A DNA stretch of 32,316 bases from Acidovorax sp. CF316 (GTDB taxonomy: Bacteria; Pseudomonadota; Gammaproteobacteria; Burkholderiales; Burkholderiaceae_C): assembly GCF_000276605.1 (NCBI RefSeq), contig NZ_AKJX01000291.1:1-32316 (forward strand), in the 5' to 3' direction. The notes below the pieces were generated by a model, which did no database searches, was not told where the DNA came from, and saw nothing but the letters and a program-made list of their open reading frames with translations. Of the stretch, positions 17,160 to 25,763 are shown one piece after another (position 1 is the first letter of the stretch; each line of letters opens with the position of its first letter). The position numbers and the translations under genes are program-made.

Positions 17160-17398
17160 GCCTATTGGCTTTCTGAAAAGGAAGACAATCCGGTTTTTGC
17201 CATGTACCGGGGCCCACAACCCCCACCGCCTCACCAGCCCCACCGGGCAAGGCCAGGCCTCCACCCCCCACACCATGGCACCCATGGCATCAAGGTTGGA
17301 TCCCATGCAATCAACGCATTAACCCTCACTCCCATCGCCTCCGCCATGGAGTAAGCTCATTTTTGGCATTTGCTGAGAATCTCCTGCAGGATTTCCGT

Positions 17399-19705
17399 AT
17401 GACACAGAACCTTTCCGCTGCCGAAGAGGCATTGCGCGACGCGGCCCGCGAATACCATCGCAACCCCAGCCGGGGCAAGATCGCCGTCACCCCCACCAAG
17501 CCCCTGTCCAACCAGCGCGACCTGTCGCTGGCGTACTCGCCGGGCGTGGCCTATCCGTGCCTCGATATCGAGGCCGACCCGTCCAAGGCCTTCGACTACA
17601 CCTCGCGCGGCAACCTCGTGGGCGTGATCACCAACGGCACGGCCGTGCTGGGCCTTGGCGACATCGGCCCCCTGGCCAGCAAGCCGGTGATGGAGGGCAA
17701 GGGCTGCCTGTTCAAGAAGTTCGCTGGCGTGGATGTGTTCGACATCGAGCTGGCCGAGCGCGACCCGGACAAGCTGGTCGAGATCATCGCGGCGCTGGAG
17801 CCCACGCTGGGCGGCATCAACCTCGAGGACATCAAGGCGCCCGAGTGTTTCTACATCGAGAAGAAGCTGTCGGACCGGCTGAACATTCCGGTCTTCCATG
17901 ACGACCAGCACGGCACGGCCATCATCTCCAGCGCCGCGCTGCTCAACGGCCTGGAGCTGGTGGGCAAGGAGATCGGCGCGGTGAAGATCGCCGTCTCGGG
18001 CGCGGGCGCCGCGGCCATTGCCTGCGTGGACGTGATGGTGGGCCTGGGCGTGAAGCGCGAGAACGTCTACATGGTCGACTCCAAGGGCGTGATCTACGAC
18101 GGCCGCCCCGGCGGGCTCGATGCCTCCAAGCAGCGCTATGCGCAAAAGACCGAGGCGCGCACCCTGGCCGACGTGGTCAACGGTGCCGACGTGTTCCTGG
18201 GCTGCTCGGCCGCTGGCGTGCTCACGGCCGAGATGGTCAAGACCATGGGCACCAAGCCCATCATCCTGGCGCTGGCCAACCCCGAGCCCGAGATCCGCCC
18301 CGAGCTGGCCAAGGCCGTGCGGCCGGACTGCATCATCGCCACGGGCCGCTCGGACTACCCGAACCAGGTCAACAACGTCCTGTGCTTCCCCTACATCTTC
18401 CGCGGCGCACTGGACTGCGGCGCAACCAAGATCACCGAGGCCATGAAGCTGGCCTGCGTGCGCGAAATCGCCGACCTGGCCAAGGCCGACGTCAGCGAAG
18501 AGGTGGCCAGCGCCTATGCCGGCAAGGAGCTCACCTTCGGCCCCGACTACCTGATCCCCACGCCGTTCGACTCGCGCCTGATCCTCAAGATCGCGCCCGC
18601 CGTCGCCAAGGCGGCGGCAGAGTCGGGCGTGGCCACCCGCCCCATCACCGACATGGAGGCCTACAAGGAGGCCCTGTCGCGCTTCGTCTACCAGACCGGC
18701 ATGCTGATGCGCCCGGTGATCACCGCAGCCAAGGCCCTGCCCGAAGGCAACAAGCGCGTGGCCTACGCCGATGGAGAGGACGAGCGCGCGCTGCGTGCGG
18801 CGCAGATGGCCATCGACGACAAGATCGCCCACCCCATCCTCATCGGCCGCCCTGCCGTGATCGCCGCGCGCATCGAAAAGGCCGGCCTGCGCATGCAGCT
18901 GGGCAAGGATGTGGAGGTGTGCAACCCCGAGGACGACCCGCGCTTTCGCCAGTACTGGGAGCACTACCACAGCCTCATGAAGCGCGATGGCGCCACGCCC
19001 GAAGTGGCCAAGGCGTCCGTGCGCCGCTCCAACACCATCATCGCCTCGCTGATGGTGGCGCTGGGCGATGCCGACGCCATGATCTGCGGCCTGGTGGGCA
19101 CCTACGAGACCCACCTGGAGCGCATCCACAGCATCCTGGGCCGCCAGGAGGGCGTGAACGACTACGCCGCGCTCAATGCGCTGATGACCAACCGCGGCAC
19201 GCTGTTCATTGCCGACACGTACGTGAACGAGAACCCCACGGCGCAGCAACTGGCCGACATCGCCTGGATGTCGGTGCAGGAGGTGCAGCGTTTCGGGTTG
19301 CCCGCCAAGGTGGCCTTCCTGTCGCACTCGAGCTATGGCTCGTCCAAGCGCCCATCGGCCCGCAAGATGCGCGAAGCGCGCGACCTGTTCGTGGCCGCCC
19401 ACCCCGACATCGAGTGCGACGGCGAGCTGCACGGCGACGCCGCGCTGGAGCCCAACATCCGCAATGCCTACATGGCGGACTCCACGCTCACCGACTCGGC
19501 CAACCTGCTGATCTGCCCCAACCTGGATGCGGCCAACATCCTCTACAACGTGCTCAAGACCACCACCAGCGGCGGCGTGACCGTGGGCCCCATCCTCATG
19601 GGCGGTGCGGCCACGGCCTATATCCTGACCCCCGCGGCGACGGTGCGCCGGGTGTTCAACATGACTGCCCTGGCCGTTGCCAGCGCAGCCACGCGCGCGC
19701 GCTGA
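17399..19705 (+). CDS. maeB: NADP-dependent malic enzyme, MaeB type
   Basis: A 768-residue cytoplasmic enzyme that oxidatively decarboxylates malate to pyruvate with NADP. The N-terminal malic enzyme part (about 1-420) shows the [11 protein letters not shown] substrate motif, the [10 protein letters not shown] metal/substrate motif and a Rossmann [12 protein letters not shown] motif. The C-terminal part (about 440-768) is the phosphotransacetylase-like domain typical of the long MaeB form, thought to be regulatory. Length and domain order match the family. The ATG at 17399 is chosen because AGGA lies seven bases before it. It is transcribed alone and ends at a shared terminator facing the HDOD gene. 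It has no obvious link to the neighbouring clusters. Confidence 0.95.
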   Translation: MTQNLSAAEEALRDAAREYHRNPSRGKIAVTPTKPLSNQRDLSLAYSPGVAYPCLDIEADPSKAFDYTSRGNLVGVITNGTAVLGLGDIGPLASKPVMEGKGCLFKKFAGVDVFDIELAERDPDKLVEIIAALEPTLGGINLEDIKAPECFYIEKKLSDRLNIPVFHDDQHGTAIISSAALLNGLELVGKEIGAVKIAVSGAGAAAIACVDVMVGLGVKRENVYMVDSKGVIYDGRPGGLDASKQRYAQKTEARTLADVVNGADVFLGCSAAGVLTAEMVKTMGTKPIILALANPEPEIRPELAKAVRPDCIIATGRSDYPNQVNNVLCFPYIFRGALDCGATKITEAMKLACVREIADLAKADVSEEVASAYAGKELTFGPDYLIPTPFDSRLILKIAPAVAKAAAESGVATRPITDMEAYKEALSRFVYQTGMLMRPVITAAKALPEGNKRVAYADGEDERALRAAQMAIDDKIAHPILIGRPAVIAARIEKAGLRMQLGKDVEVCNPEDDPRFRQYWEHYHSLMKRDGATPEVAKASVRRSNTIIASLMVALGDADAMICGLVGTYETHLERIHSILGRQEGVNDYAALNALMTNRGTLFIADTYVNENPTAQQLADIAWMSVQEVQRFGLPAKVAFLSHSSYGSSKRPSARKMREARDLFVAAHPDIECDGELHGDAALEPNIRNAYMADSTLTDSANLLICPNLDAANILYNVLKTTTSGGVTVGPILMGGAATAYILTPAATVRRVFNMTALAVASAATRAR

Positions 19706-19730
19706 TCTGCTGCAGCAGCGCCCACAAAAA

Positions 19731-19757
19731 AAGAGGCCCGAGGGCCTCTTTTTTTTT
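19731..19757. terminator. Bidirectional terminator between maeB and HDOD genes
   Basis: GAGGCC (19733-19738) and GGCCTC (19743-19748) pair around the loop CGAG, extended by A:T pairs. An A-run before and a nine-T run after let it terminate transcription from both converging genes. Confidence 0.9.
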
Positions 19758-19774
19758 CGAGCCACCGTGCGTGC

Positions 19775-20593
19775 TCAGCGTACTGACACGTCCACGTAGT
19801 TGGCCACGGGCGGCAGGTGCTCCACGAGCCAGTCGGCATCGAGCTGCAGGGCCTTGGTCACCTCGGCTGGCAGGCTGGCAATGGTGTCGGCGGGGGACTT
19901 GGGCTCTTCGAGCCCGATCTCGGCCAGCAGCGTGGCCACATGCAGGATGCCGCCCAGGCGGCAGAACGGGGTGGAGGCCACGGGATCCTCGGCCGTTTCG
20001 AGCGCGCGCACGATGGTGTCGGGAAAGCGCCAGCGCCGCGCCAGCTCGCCCGTGACCTGGGCCTCGGTGAAGCCCAGCAGGGATCGCTCGCGCTCCCAGC
20101 GGCCGCCCGCGTGGTGCGGCAGTTGCTCGATGGCGGGGATCTGCTCGGGCATCTTCTGCGCAATGATGAGCTCGCCCAGGCGCACCAGGAAGCCCGCGAG
20201 CCAGGACTCCTGCACGTCCGAGCCCAGGGTGCGCGCCAGCCACTGCGAGTAGCCGGCGATGGCCATGCTTTCCTTCCAGAAAGCCTCGGCGTCCACGCCC
20301 TGCGCGTCCTTGAACACGCCGGACATGCACGACGCCAGGGCCAGCGTGCGCACCTGGTTCAGGCCCACCATGGTGATGGCGTCGTCGAGCGAGGCCACCT
20401 GGCGCGGCAGGCCGAAGCGCGCGCTGTTGGCCAGGCGGATGAGCTTGGCCGTGAGGGCCGGGTCCTTGGAGATCGCCCCGCGCACTTTCTCGAAGGGGAT
20501 GTCATCGTCCTTCATGGTGGCGATCAGCTCGCGCGCCACGTCGGGGATGGTGGGCAACTGCACGTTCTCGAAGAATTCCTGGATATTCGCCAT
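19775..20593 (-). CDS. HDOD domain protein
   Basis: A 272-residue cytoplasmic protein. Most of it (about 10-210) is an HDOD domain, an HD-related helical domain found in bacterial signalling proteins. Typical stretches are LPTIPDVARELIATMKDDD, ISKDPALTAKLIRLANSARFG and the DDAITMVGLNQVRTLALASC helix. HDOD proteins usually lack phosphodiesterase activity and act in regulatory networks (cyclic-di-GMP, motility, stress). The start at 20593 is fixed by a strong GGAGGGAG Shine-Dalgarno (minus strand) directly before it. It is divergent from the ABC transporter operon at 20921 and convergent with maeB. No specific partner can be named. Confidence 0.9.
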   Translation of the reverse strand: MANIQEFFENVQLPTIPDVARELIATMKDDDIPFEKVRGAISKDPALTAKLIRLANSARFGLPRQVASLDDAITMVGLNQVRTLALASCMSGVFKDAQGVDAEAFWKESMAIAGYSQWLARTLGSDVQESWLAGFLVRLGELIIAQKMPEQIPAIEQLPHHAGGRWERERSLLGFTEAQVTGELARRWRFPDTIVRALETAEDPVASTPFCRLGGILHVATLLAEIGLEEPKSPADTIASLPAEVTKALQLDADWLVEHLPPVANYVDVSVR

Positions 20594-20920
20594 GGGGCTC
20601 CCTCCTTGTCCGTTGGATTCGAATGGACTTTCGTTGTACCACCGGCACGCCGGTCGTGGGTGCGCGTTTGCCCCAATGCGCGCACCGGCCTGGTGAATCG
20701 ACGATGTACCACCGTGGTATGCACTGCTGATGCACCATTTCGGGAAAGCCTCTAGAAGGGCATGCACCAATCTGGCGAACAATAGGCTCCATCCCGCCTT
20801 GGCGCTCCTGAAAGCGGGCATCGTTTTTGCTGACTCCCCACCAAGGCACGGGGGCGGTGCATCCGGACCGCCAGCGCATGTGCGCAACTTCCCCTGCCGT
20901 CTTCTGACAGGAATCCACCT
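20594..20920. promoter_or_regulatory. Divergent intergenic region with repeated TGYACCA motifs
   Basis: These 327 bp between the HDOD gene and the ABC operon hold no gene I can support. TGTACCACCG occurs twice, exactly 70 bp apart (20635-20644 and 20705-20714). TGCACCA occurs at 20731-20737 and 20763-20769. The second TGTACCACCG copy is part of the palindrome TACCAC-C-GTGGTA (20707-20719). ACCGGC-AC-GCCGGT (20641-20654) is another inverted repeat. These look like regulator binding sites controlling one or both genes; no promoter boxes stand out clearly. Confidence 0.45.
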
Positions 20921-21952
20921 ATGAACAAACGATCCCTCCTGCAAGCCGCCGCGCTGCTGGTCGCCGCTGGCAGCTTCTCCGTGGCCCATGCACAGGCCAC
21001 CACGCCCATCAAGTTCCAGCTCGACTGGCGCTTCGAGGGCCCGGCTGCCCTGTTCCTGCAGCCCGTGGCCAAGGGCTACTTCAAGGCAGCGGGCCTGGAC
21101 GTGACGGTGGATGCCGGCAACGGCTCGGGCGGCGCCGTGCAGCGCGTGGCCTCGGGCACCTACGACATGGGCTTTGCCGACCTGGCCGCGGTGATGGAAT
21201 TCCACGCCAACAACCCCGACGCGCAGAACAAGCCCGTGGCGGTGATGATGGTCTACAACAACACCCCGGCCTCGGTCATGGCGCTCAAGAAGAGCGGCAT
21301 CACCAAGCCGGCCGACCTGGCGGGCAAGAAGCTCGGTGCCCCGGTGTTCGACGCAGGCCGCCGCGCCTTCCCGATCTTCCAGAAGGCCAATGGCGTGGGC
21401 AGCGTGCAGTGGACCGCCATGGACCCACCGCTGCGCGAGACCATGCTGGTGCGCGGCGACGTGGACGCCATCACCGGCTTCACCTTCACCTCGCTCCTGA
21501 ACCTGGAGGCGCGCGGCGCCAAGGCCGCCGACGTGGTGGTGCTGCCCTATGCCGACTTCGGCGTGAAGCTGTACGGCAACGTGATCATCGCCTCGCCCAA
21601 GCTCATCAAGGAAAACCCCGAGGCGATCAAGTCCTTCCTGAAGGCCTTCACCAAGGGCGCCAAGGAAGTCATGGCCAACCCGGCTGCCTCCATCGAGCAT
21701 GTGAAGGCCCGTGACGGCATCGTCAACGTGCCGCTGGAAACCCGCCGCCTGCAGCTGGCCATCGACACCGTGATCAACAGCCCCGACGCGCGCGCCGAAG
21801 GCTTTGGCAAGGCCGTTCCCGGCCGCCTGTCGCTGATGGCATCGCAGGTGTCCGACGCCTTCAACACCAAGACCCGCGTGAAGGCCGACGACGTGTGGAC
21901 CGACAGCTTCCTGCCCCCCGCAGCCGAGCTGAACATCCTGCCCAAGAAGTGA
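20921..21952 (+). CDS. ABC transporter solute-binding protein, NMT1/THI5-SsuA type
   Basis: A 343-residue periplasmic binding protein. The signal peptide covers about residues 1-24, with cleavage likely after AHA. The mature protein opens with IKFQLDWRFEGPAALFLQPV, the usual first strand and ligand loop of NMT1/SsuA proteins. GYFKAAGLDVTVDAGNG and the SGTYDMGFADL loop follow. It should deliver substrate to the ATPase and permease encoded next. The start follows CAGGAA. A strong hairpin just after the stop probably stabilises this cistron. It is clearly paralogous to the binding protein at 30684. Because both are linked to nucleoside-deaminase-family genes, a pyrimidine- or purine-like ligand is plausible but unproven. 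Confidence 0.9.
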   Translation: MNKRSLLQAAALLVAAGSFSVAHAQATTPIKFQLDWRFEGPAALFLQPVAKGYFKAAGLDVTVDAGNGSGGAVQRVASGTYDMGFADLAAVMEFHANNPDAQNKPVAVMMVYNNTPASVMALKKSGITKPADLAGKKLGAPVFDAGRRAFPIFQKANGVGSVQWTAMDPPLRETMLVRGDVDAITGFTFTSLLNLEARGAKAADVVVLPYADFGVKLYGNVIIASPKLIKENPEAIKSFLKAFTKGAKEVMANPAASIEHVKARDGIVNVPLETRRLQLAIDTVINSPDARAEGFGKAVPGRLSLMASQVSDAFNTKTRVKADDVWTDSFLPPAAELNILPKK

Positions 21953-21958
21953 CCCCGC

Positions 21959-21980
21959 GGCCAGCGGCGTGCCGCTGGCC
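21959..21980 (+). other. Intra-operonic hairpin after binding-protein gene
   Basis: GGCCAGCGG (21959-21967) and CCGCTGGCC (21972-21980) form a perfect nine-pair stem with a four-base loop and no T tract. In this position, between a binding protein and its ATPase, such hairpins commonly protect the upstream mRNA so that the binding protein is made in excess. Confidence 0.6.
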
Positions 21981-22058
21981 GATGCATTCCCTCCCCTCGC
22001 CCGCCCGCCCCGCCGCAGTGTCGGGCTGGCGGGCCCAGCCCCACAAGAACACCATCCA

Positions 22059-22883
22059 ATGACGGCTGCCGATTCCTATTTCGTGGATTTTCGTGACGTC
22101 TGGCTCGCCTACAACGACGAGCTGCTCGCCCAGAACCACTTCGCTGTCGAGGCCATCGACCTGCAGGTCCGCCAGGGCGAGTTCATCGCCATCGTCGGGC
22201 CTTCGGGCTGCGGCAAATCGACCTTCATGAAGCTGGCCACGGGCCTGAAGATGCCCTCGATGGGCAAGATCCTGATCGACCGCCAGCCCGTGACCGGGCC
22301 GCTCAAGATCTCGGGCATGGCCTTCCAGGCGCCCTCGTTGCTGCCCTGGCGCACCACGGTGGACAACGTGCTGCTGCCGCTGGAGATCGTGGAGCCCCAC
22401 CGCAGCAACTTCAAAGCCAAGCGCAAGGAGTACGAAGCCCGCGCCCGCGCCCTGCTGCAGAAGGTGGGCCTGGGTGGGTACGAGGACAAGTTCCCCTGGC
22501 AGCTGTCGGGCGGCATGCAGCAGCGCGCCAGCATCTGCCGCGCGCTGATCCACGAGCCCAAGATGCTGCTGCTGGACGAGCCCTTCGGTGCGCTCGACGC
22601 CTTCACGCGTGAAGAGCTGTGGTGCATTCTGCGCGACCTGCAGGCCGAGCAGAAATTCAACGTGATCCTGGTGACGCACGACCTGCGCGAGTCGGTCTTC
22701 CTGGCCGACACGGTGTACGTGATGAGCAAAAGCCCCGGCCGCTTCGTGGTGCGCCGCGACATCGAGCTGCCGCGCCCGCGCGACCTGGAGATCACCTACA
22801 CCAAGGAGTTCACCGACATCGTGCACGAGCTGCGCGGCCACATTGGGGCCATGCGCAAGGCCGGCGCGCCCATCCAGCAATAG
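22059..22883 (+). CDS. ABC transporter ATP-binding protein, SsuB/TauB type
   Basis: A 274-residue ATPase with Walker [10 protein letters not shown] (K53), signature LSGGMQQR from L149, Walker [12 protein letters not shown] (D173-E174) and VTHD. It powers import through the permease encoded 19 bp downstream. The ATG at 22059 is chosen because earlier in-frame codons run through the G/C-rich spacer after the binding-protein stop and look non-coding. It resembles the ATPase at 11643, but it belongs to a different, conventional importer with a free binding protein. Confidence 0.93.
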   Translation: MTAADSYFVDFRDVWLAYNDELLAQNHFAVEAIDLQVRQGEFIAIVGPSGCGKSTFMKLATGLKMPSMGKILIDRQPVTGPLKISGMAFQAPSLLPWRTTVDNVLLPLEIVEPHRSNFKAKRKEYEARARALLQKVGLGGYEDKFPWQLSGGMQQRASICRALIHEPKMLLLDEPFGALDAFTREELWCILRDLQAEQKFNVILVTHDLRESVFLADTVYVMSKSPGRFVVRRDIELPRPRDLEITYTKEFTDIVHELRGHIGAMRKAGAPIQQ

Positions 22884-22902
22884 ATAAGCATCCAGACACA
22901 CC

Positions 22903-23670
22903 ATGCACAAGAAAACCGCGGAACGCTGGTCCCCCTGGATCCTGCTCGTCGCCATCGTCCTGCTGTGGCAGATCATCTGCTCGGCCTTCAACGTCTCGGA
23001 ATTCATCTTCCCCAGCCCCTGGGCCATCGGCGTGCAGCTGGTGGAGTTTGCCGGCGTCATCGCAGCCCATGCCTGGCGCACCTTCTGGGTCACCATGGCG
23101 GGCTTTGGCCTCGCCATCGTGGTCGGCGTGCTGCTGGGCTTTCTGATCGGCAGCTCGCGCCTGGCCTATGCCGCCGTGTACCCGCTGATGACGGCCTTCA
23201 ACGCCCTGCCCAAGGCGGCCTTCGTGCCCATTTTGGTGGTGTGGTTCGGCATTGGCGTGGGGCCGGCCATCCTCACGGCGTTTTTGATCAGCTTCTTCCC
23301 GATCATGGTGAACATCGCCACCGGCCTGGCCACGCTGGAGCCCGAGCTGGAAGACGTGCTGCGCGTGCTGGGCGCCAAGCGCTGGGACGTGCTTACCAAG
23401 GTGGGCCTGCCGCGCTCCATGCCGTACTTCTACGGCTCGCTCAAGGTGGCGATCACCCTGGCCTTCGTGGGCACCACGGTGTCGGAGATGACCGCCGCCA
23501 ACGAGGGCATCGGCTACCTCCTGATCAGCGCGGGCTCGTCCATGCAGATGGGCCTGGCCTTTGCCGGCCTGATGGTGGTGGGCGCCATGGCCATGGTGAT
23601 GTACGAGCTGTTCAGCTGGGTGGAAAAGCGCACCACGGGCTGGGCACACCGCGGATCCCAGGGTGAATAA
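22903..23670 (+). CDS. ABC transporter permease, SsuC/TauC type
   Basis: A 255-residue inner-membrane permease with about six helices. The coupling motif region reads LEDVLRVLGAKRWDVLTKVGLPRSMP, which places it in the SsuC/TauC/ThiX group. It completes the importer with the ATPase and binding protein upstream. The deaminase gene overlaps its last codons by eight bases (GTG at 23663), which suggests coupled translation and that the imported compound, or its product, is deaminated. Confidence 0.92.
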   Translation: MHKKTAERWSPWILLVAIVLLWQIICSAFNVSEFIFPSPWAIGVQLVEFAGVIAAHAWRTFWVTMAGFGLAIVVGVLLGFLIGSSRLAYAAVYPLMTAFNALPKAAFVPILVVWFGIGVGPAILTAFLISFFPIMVNIATGLATLEPELEDVLRVLGAKRWDVLTKVGLPRSMPYFYGSLKVAITLAFVGTTVSEMTAANEGIGYLLISAGSSMQMGLAFAGLMVVGAMAMVMYELFSWVEKRTTGWAHRGSQGE

Positions 23671-24151
23671 CACGATGGCGTTGGGCGAAGCCCAGGCCGC
23701 GACCCTGCTGCGCCGCGCCAATGCCGTGGCGCAGCGCGCCATGGGCATGGGCCGCCACCCCTTTGGCGCCCTGCTGGTCGCGCCCGACGGCGAGACCGTG
23801 CTGGCCGAGCAGGGCAACATCGACACGGTGAACCATGCCGAGAGCACGCTGGCGCGCACGGCGGCGGCCAACTACCCGGGGGCCTACCTGGCGCAGTGCA
23901 CACTGGTCACGACGTTCGAGCCCTGCGCCATGTGCGCGGGCACCATCTACTGGGCCGGCATCGGCCGGGTGCTGTACGGCGCCGAAGAGTCGGCATTGAA
24001 GGCGCTGACCGGCGACCACCCCGAGAACCCGACACTGGACCTGCCCTGCCGCACGGTGTTTGCGGCCGGCCAGCGCGCCACCGAGGTGCTGGGCCCGGTG
24101 CCGGCGCTCGAAGACGAGATCACGGCCTTGCACCGCGACTTCTGGCGCTGA
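23663..24151 (+). CDS. Nucleoside/nucleobase deaminase (CMP/dCMP-deaminase zinc family)
   Basis: A 162-residue zinc hydrolase of the cytidine/deoxycytidylate deaminase superfamily. The zinc site is H58-A-E60 (NHAEST) plus P87-C88-A-M-C91; E60 is the proton shuttle. The CAGTIYWAGIGRVLYG stretch is typical of the guanine deaminase and TadA-like branch. The GTG at 23663 overlaps the permease end; an ATG at 23675 is an alternative start that keeps the domain whole. Linked to an importer, it probably deaminates an imported base or nucleoside (guanine, cytosine, isocytosine or similar). It is paralogous to the product at 31712. Confidence 0.88.
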   Translation: MNNTMALGEAQAATLLRRANAVAQRAMGMGRHPFGALLVAPDGETVLAEQGNIDTVNHAESTLARTAAANYPGAYLAQCTLVTTFEPCAMCAGTIYWAGIGRVLYGAEESALKALTGDHPENPTLDLPCRTVFAAGQRATEVLGPVPALEDEITALHRDFWR

Positions 24152-24248
24152 CTGGGCCCGCCGACACGACCTACCGACCCTGGCAGCAACGCCGGAAAGC
24201 ACCCGTCGATATACTCGCCGCCCTGTAACCACAGGATCTTTCGGCACC

Positions 24249-25310
24249 ATGCGCCTGCACACCTTTCTGCGCCCCCTGGCGCTTGCACTGGCCGTGGCCG
24301 GCCTGTCCGCATGCGGCGGCGGCACCACCCCCAGCCAGCCCGCAGCAACAACAGCCGCCCCTGCCACTGCGGTAACGGGAGCGGCGCCCGCCCCCATCAA
24401 GGTCGGCATTGCCCTGGGCGGCGGTGCGGCCAAGGGCTTTGCTCACATCGGCGTGATCAAGATGCTGGAGGCCAATGGTTTTGCACCCGCCGTCGTCTCG
24501 GGCACCAGCGCGGGCGCCGTGGTGGGTGCGCTGTACGCCAGTGGCATGAATGCCTTTGACATGCAGGAAAAGGCCGTGGCGCTGGATGAAGCCAAGATCC
24601 GCGACCTGCAGCTGTCGTCCGGCGGCCTGGTGGTGGGCAAGAAGCTCGAGGACTACGTCAACGAACAGGTGGGCCGCAAGAGCCTGGAGCAGATGGCCAA
24701 GCCCTTCGTGGCCGTGGCCACGCGCCTGGAAGATGGCGAGCGCACCGTGTTCGCACGTGGCAACACCGGCCAGGCCGTGCGCGCCTCGAGCAGCGTGCCC
24801 GGCGTGTTCCAGCCTGTGACCATCGGCAAGTACCACTTTGTGGACGGCGGCATCGTGAGCCCCGTGCCCGTGGACGCCGCGCGCCAGCTGGGCGCCGACA
24901 TCGTGGTGGCCGTGGACATCTCGAACAAGGCCCGCGGCAAGACGCCCGGCGACATGCTGGGCACCCTGGGCCAGTCCATCGCCATCATGGGCCAGAAGCT
25001 CGGCGAGGCCGAACTGGCCCGCGCCGACGTGGTGATCCGCCCCCAGGTGCTGGACATCGGCCCCGCCGATTTCGCCCAGCGCGCCAGCGCGATTCTCGAA
25101 GGAGAAAAAGCCGCCCTGGCCGCCATGCCGCAGGTCCGCGAGCGGATTGCCCAGATTCAGGCCGAACGCGCGCGCGCTGCGCAACTGGCGCAGGAGAAGG
25201 TGCGGGAGGCGGAGTACAGGGCGTGCCTGGAGAAGCGGTCGAGTTTGCAGAAGTTGGCTGGGATGGCGGGGATGGGTGAGGGGTGCGTGGGAGCTGCAGG
25301 GCTTAAGTGA
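24249..25310 (+). CDS. Patatin-like phospholipase lipoprotein
   Basis: A 353-residue lipoprotein: a hydrophobic signal ending in the lipobox LSAC with C22 as the lipidation site. A Thr/Ala/Pro linker leads to the patatin domain (about 48-250). The catalytic dyad is S87 (GTSAG) with D199 (DGG), and the oxyanion loop is GGGAAKG. It resembles bacterial RssA/YlbK-type patatins, which hydrolyse phospholipid or acyl esters. The C-terminal tail (about 290-340) is charged and helical (AERARAAQLAQEKVREAE). The ATG at 24249 is supported by the signal sequence starting there. It lies 97 bp after the deaminase gene with a possible promoter between. No functional link to the neighbours is evident. Confidence 0.92.
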   Translation: MRLHTFLRPLALALAVAGLSACGGGTTPSQPAATTAAPATAVTGAAPAPIKVGIALGGGAAKGFAHIGVIKMLEANGFAPAVVSGTSAGAVVGALYASGMNAFDMQEKAVALDEAKIRDLQLSSGGLVVGKKLEDYVNEQVGRKSLEQMAKPFVAVATRLEDGERTVFARGNTGQAVRASSSVPGVFQPVTIGKYHFVDGGIVSPVPVDAARQLGADIVVAVDISNKARGKTPGDMLGTLGQSIAIMGQKLGEAELARADVVIRPQVLDIGPADFAQRASAILEGEKAALAAMPQVRERIAQIQAERARAAQLAQEKVREAEYRACLEKRSSLQKLAGMAGMGEGCVGAAGLK

Positions 25311-25763
25311 GCAAGGCCAACGAGGTTGCGGTCGCGGAGGCGCCGCAAATGGGTTTTAGCCAATGGCTCCTTGAAACTGCACCGTCACAGGCACTGCTGC
25401 TGCGGCCTCGATTTGCTGCGAGACCTGCAAATAAAGATCCTGCTCGACCGTCGGTGCTTCGATCAAAATCAATAAGCTGTAGCGAGCCGAGCGGTTGAAG
25501 CGTTGGTGAGAGGTGCGGTTGCGCCACCACCCCATTGCCGGGAAGACCGCCAGTTGACCGCGGTTGGCCGGGGCTACCGCAGCCGTAGCTGACTAAAAAC
25601 GCTCCGTCCATTTCGAATATTCGCCTTCGCTCAATGAATTCGATTGTGTTCTGAGCCTTGAGTTTGGTCTATCCTGTAGCTCTATTTCAAAAATATCAAA
25701 ATTGACTGATTGCAAAGTTGTCCAAATCAACATAGCGAGTCATTGGAAAAGGGGGACGATGCT
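25311..25763. other. Gene-poor left flank of the accessory island
   Basis: These 453 bp contain no intact gene. On the minus strand a 78-codon fragment of a former coding sequence is readable (entered separately). From about 25600 the DNA becomes clearly A/T-richer than the rest of the window, with runs such as TTTCAAAAATATCAAAATTG that could hold the promoter of the hydrolase-macro gene. A TTGAGT (25659) with TCTATT (25681) is a weak promoter candidate. Confidence 0.5.
25356..25592 (-). pseudogene. C-terminal remnant, probably of an S8 (subtilase) peptidase
   Basis: A 78-codon open stretch reads from just after an in-frame TAG (25593-25595 on the plus strand) to a TAA at 25356-25358. It contains GQLAVFPAMGWWRNR, then an RYSLLILIEAPTVEQDLYLQ stretch, then VPVTVQFQ. 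That style resembles the extreme C-terminus of S8-family serine peptidases encoded beside AAA ATPase genes. The catalytic part is absent and there is no start codon, so it is a decayed leftover. The family assignment is from memory of such C-termini and needs a search. A 102-residue alternative frame over the same bases looks random in composition. Confidence 0.42.

Noticed and set aside
17357..19765. Minus-strand open frame of about 800 codons opposite maeB
   Set aside because: Shadow of a GC-rich gene; no family resemblance, and maeB is unmistakable on the plus strand.
25303..25611. 102-codon minus-strand frame over the peptidase remnant
   Set aside because: Its residues look random (Gly, Ser, Arg and Pro rich), whereas the neighbouring frame has protein-like hydrophobic patterning.
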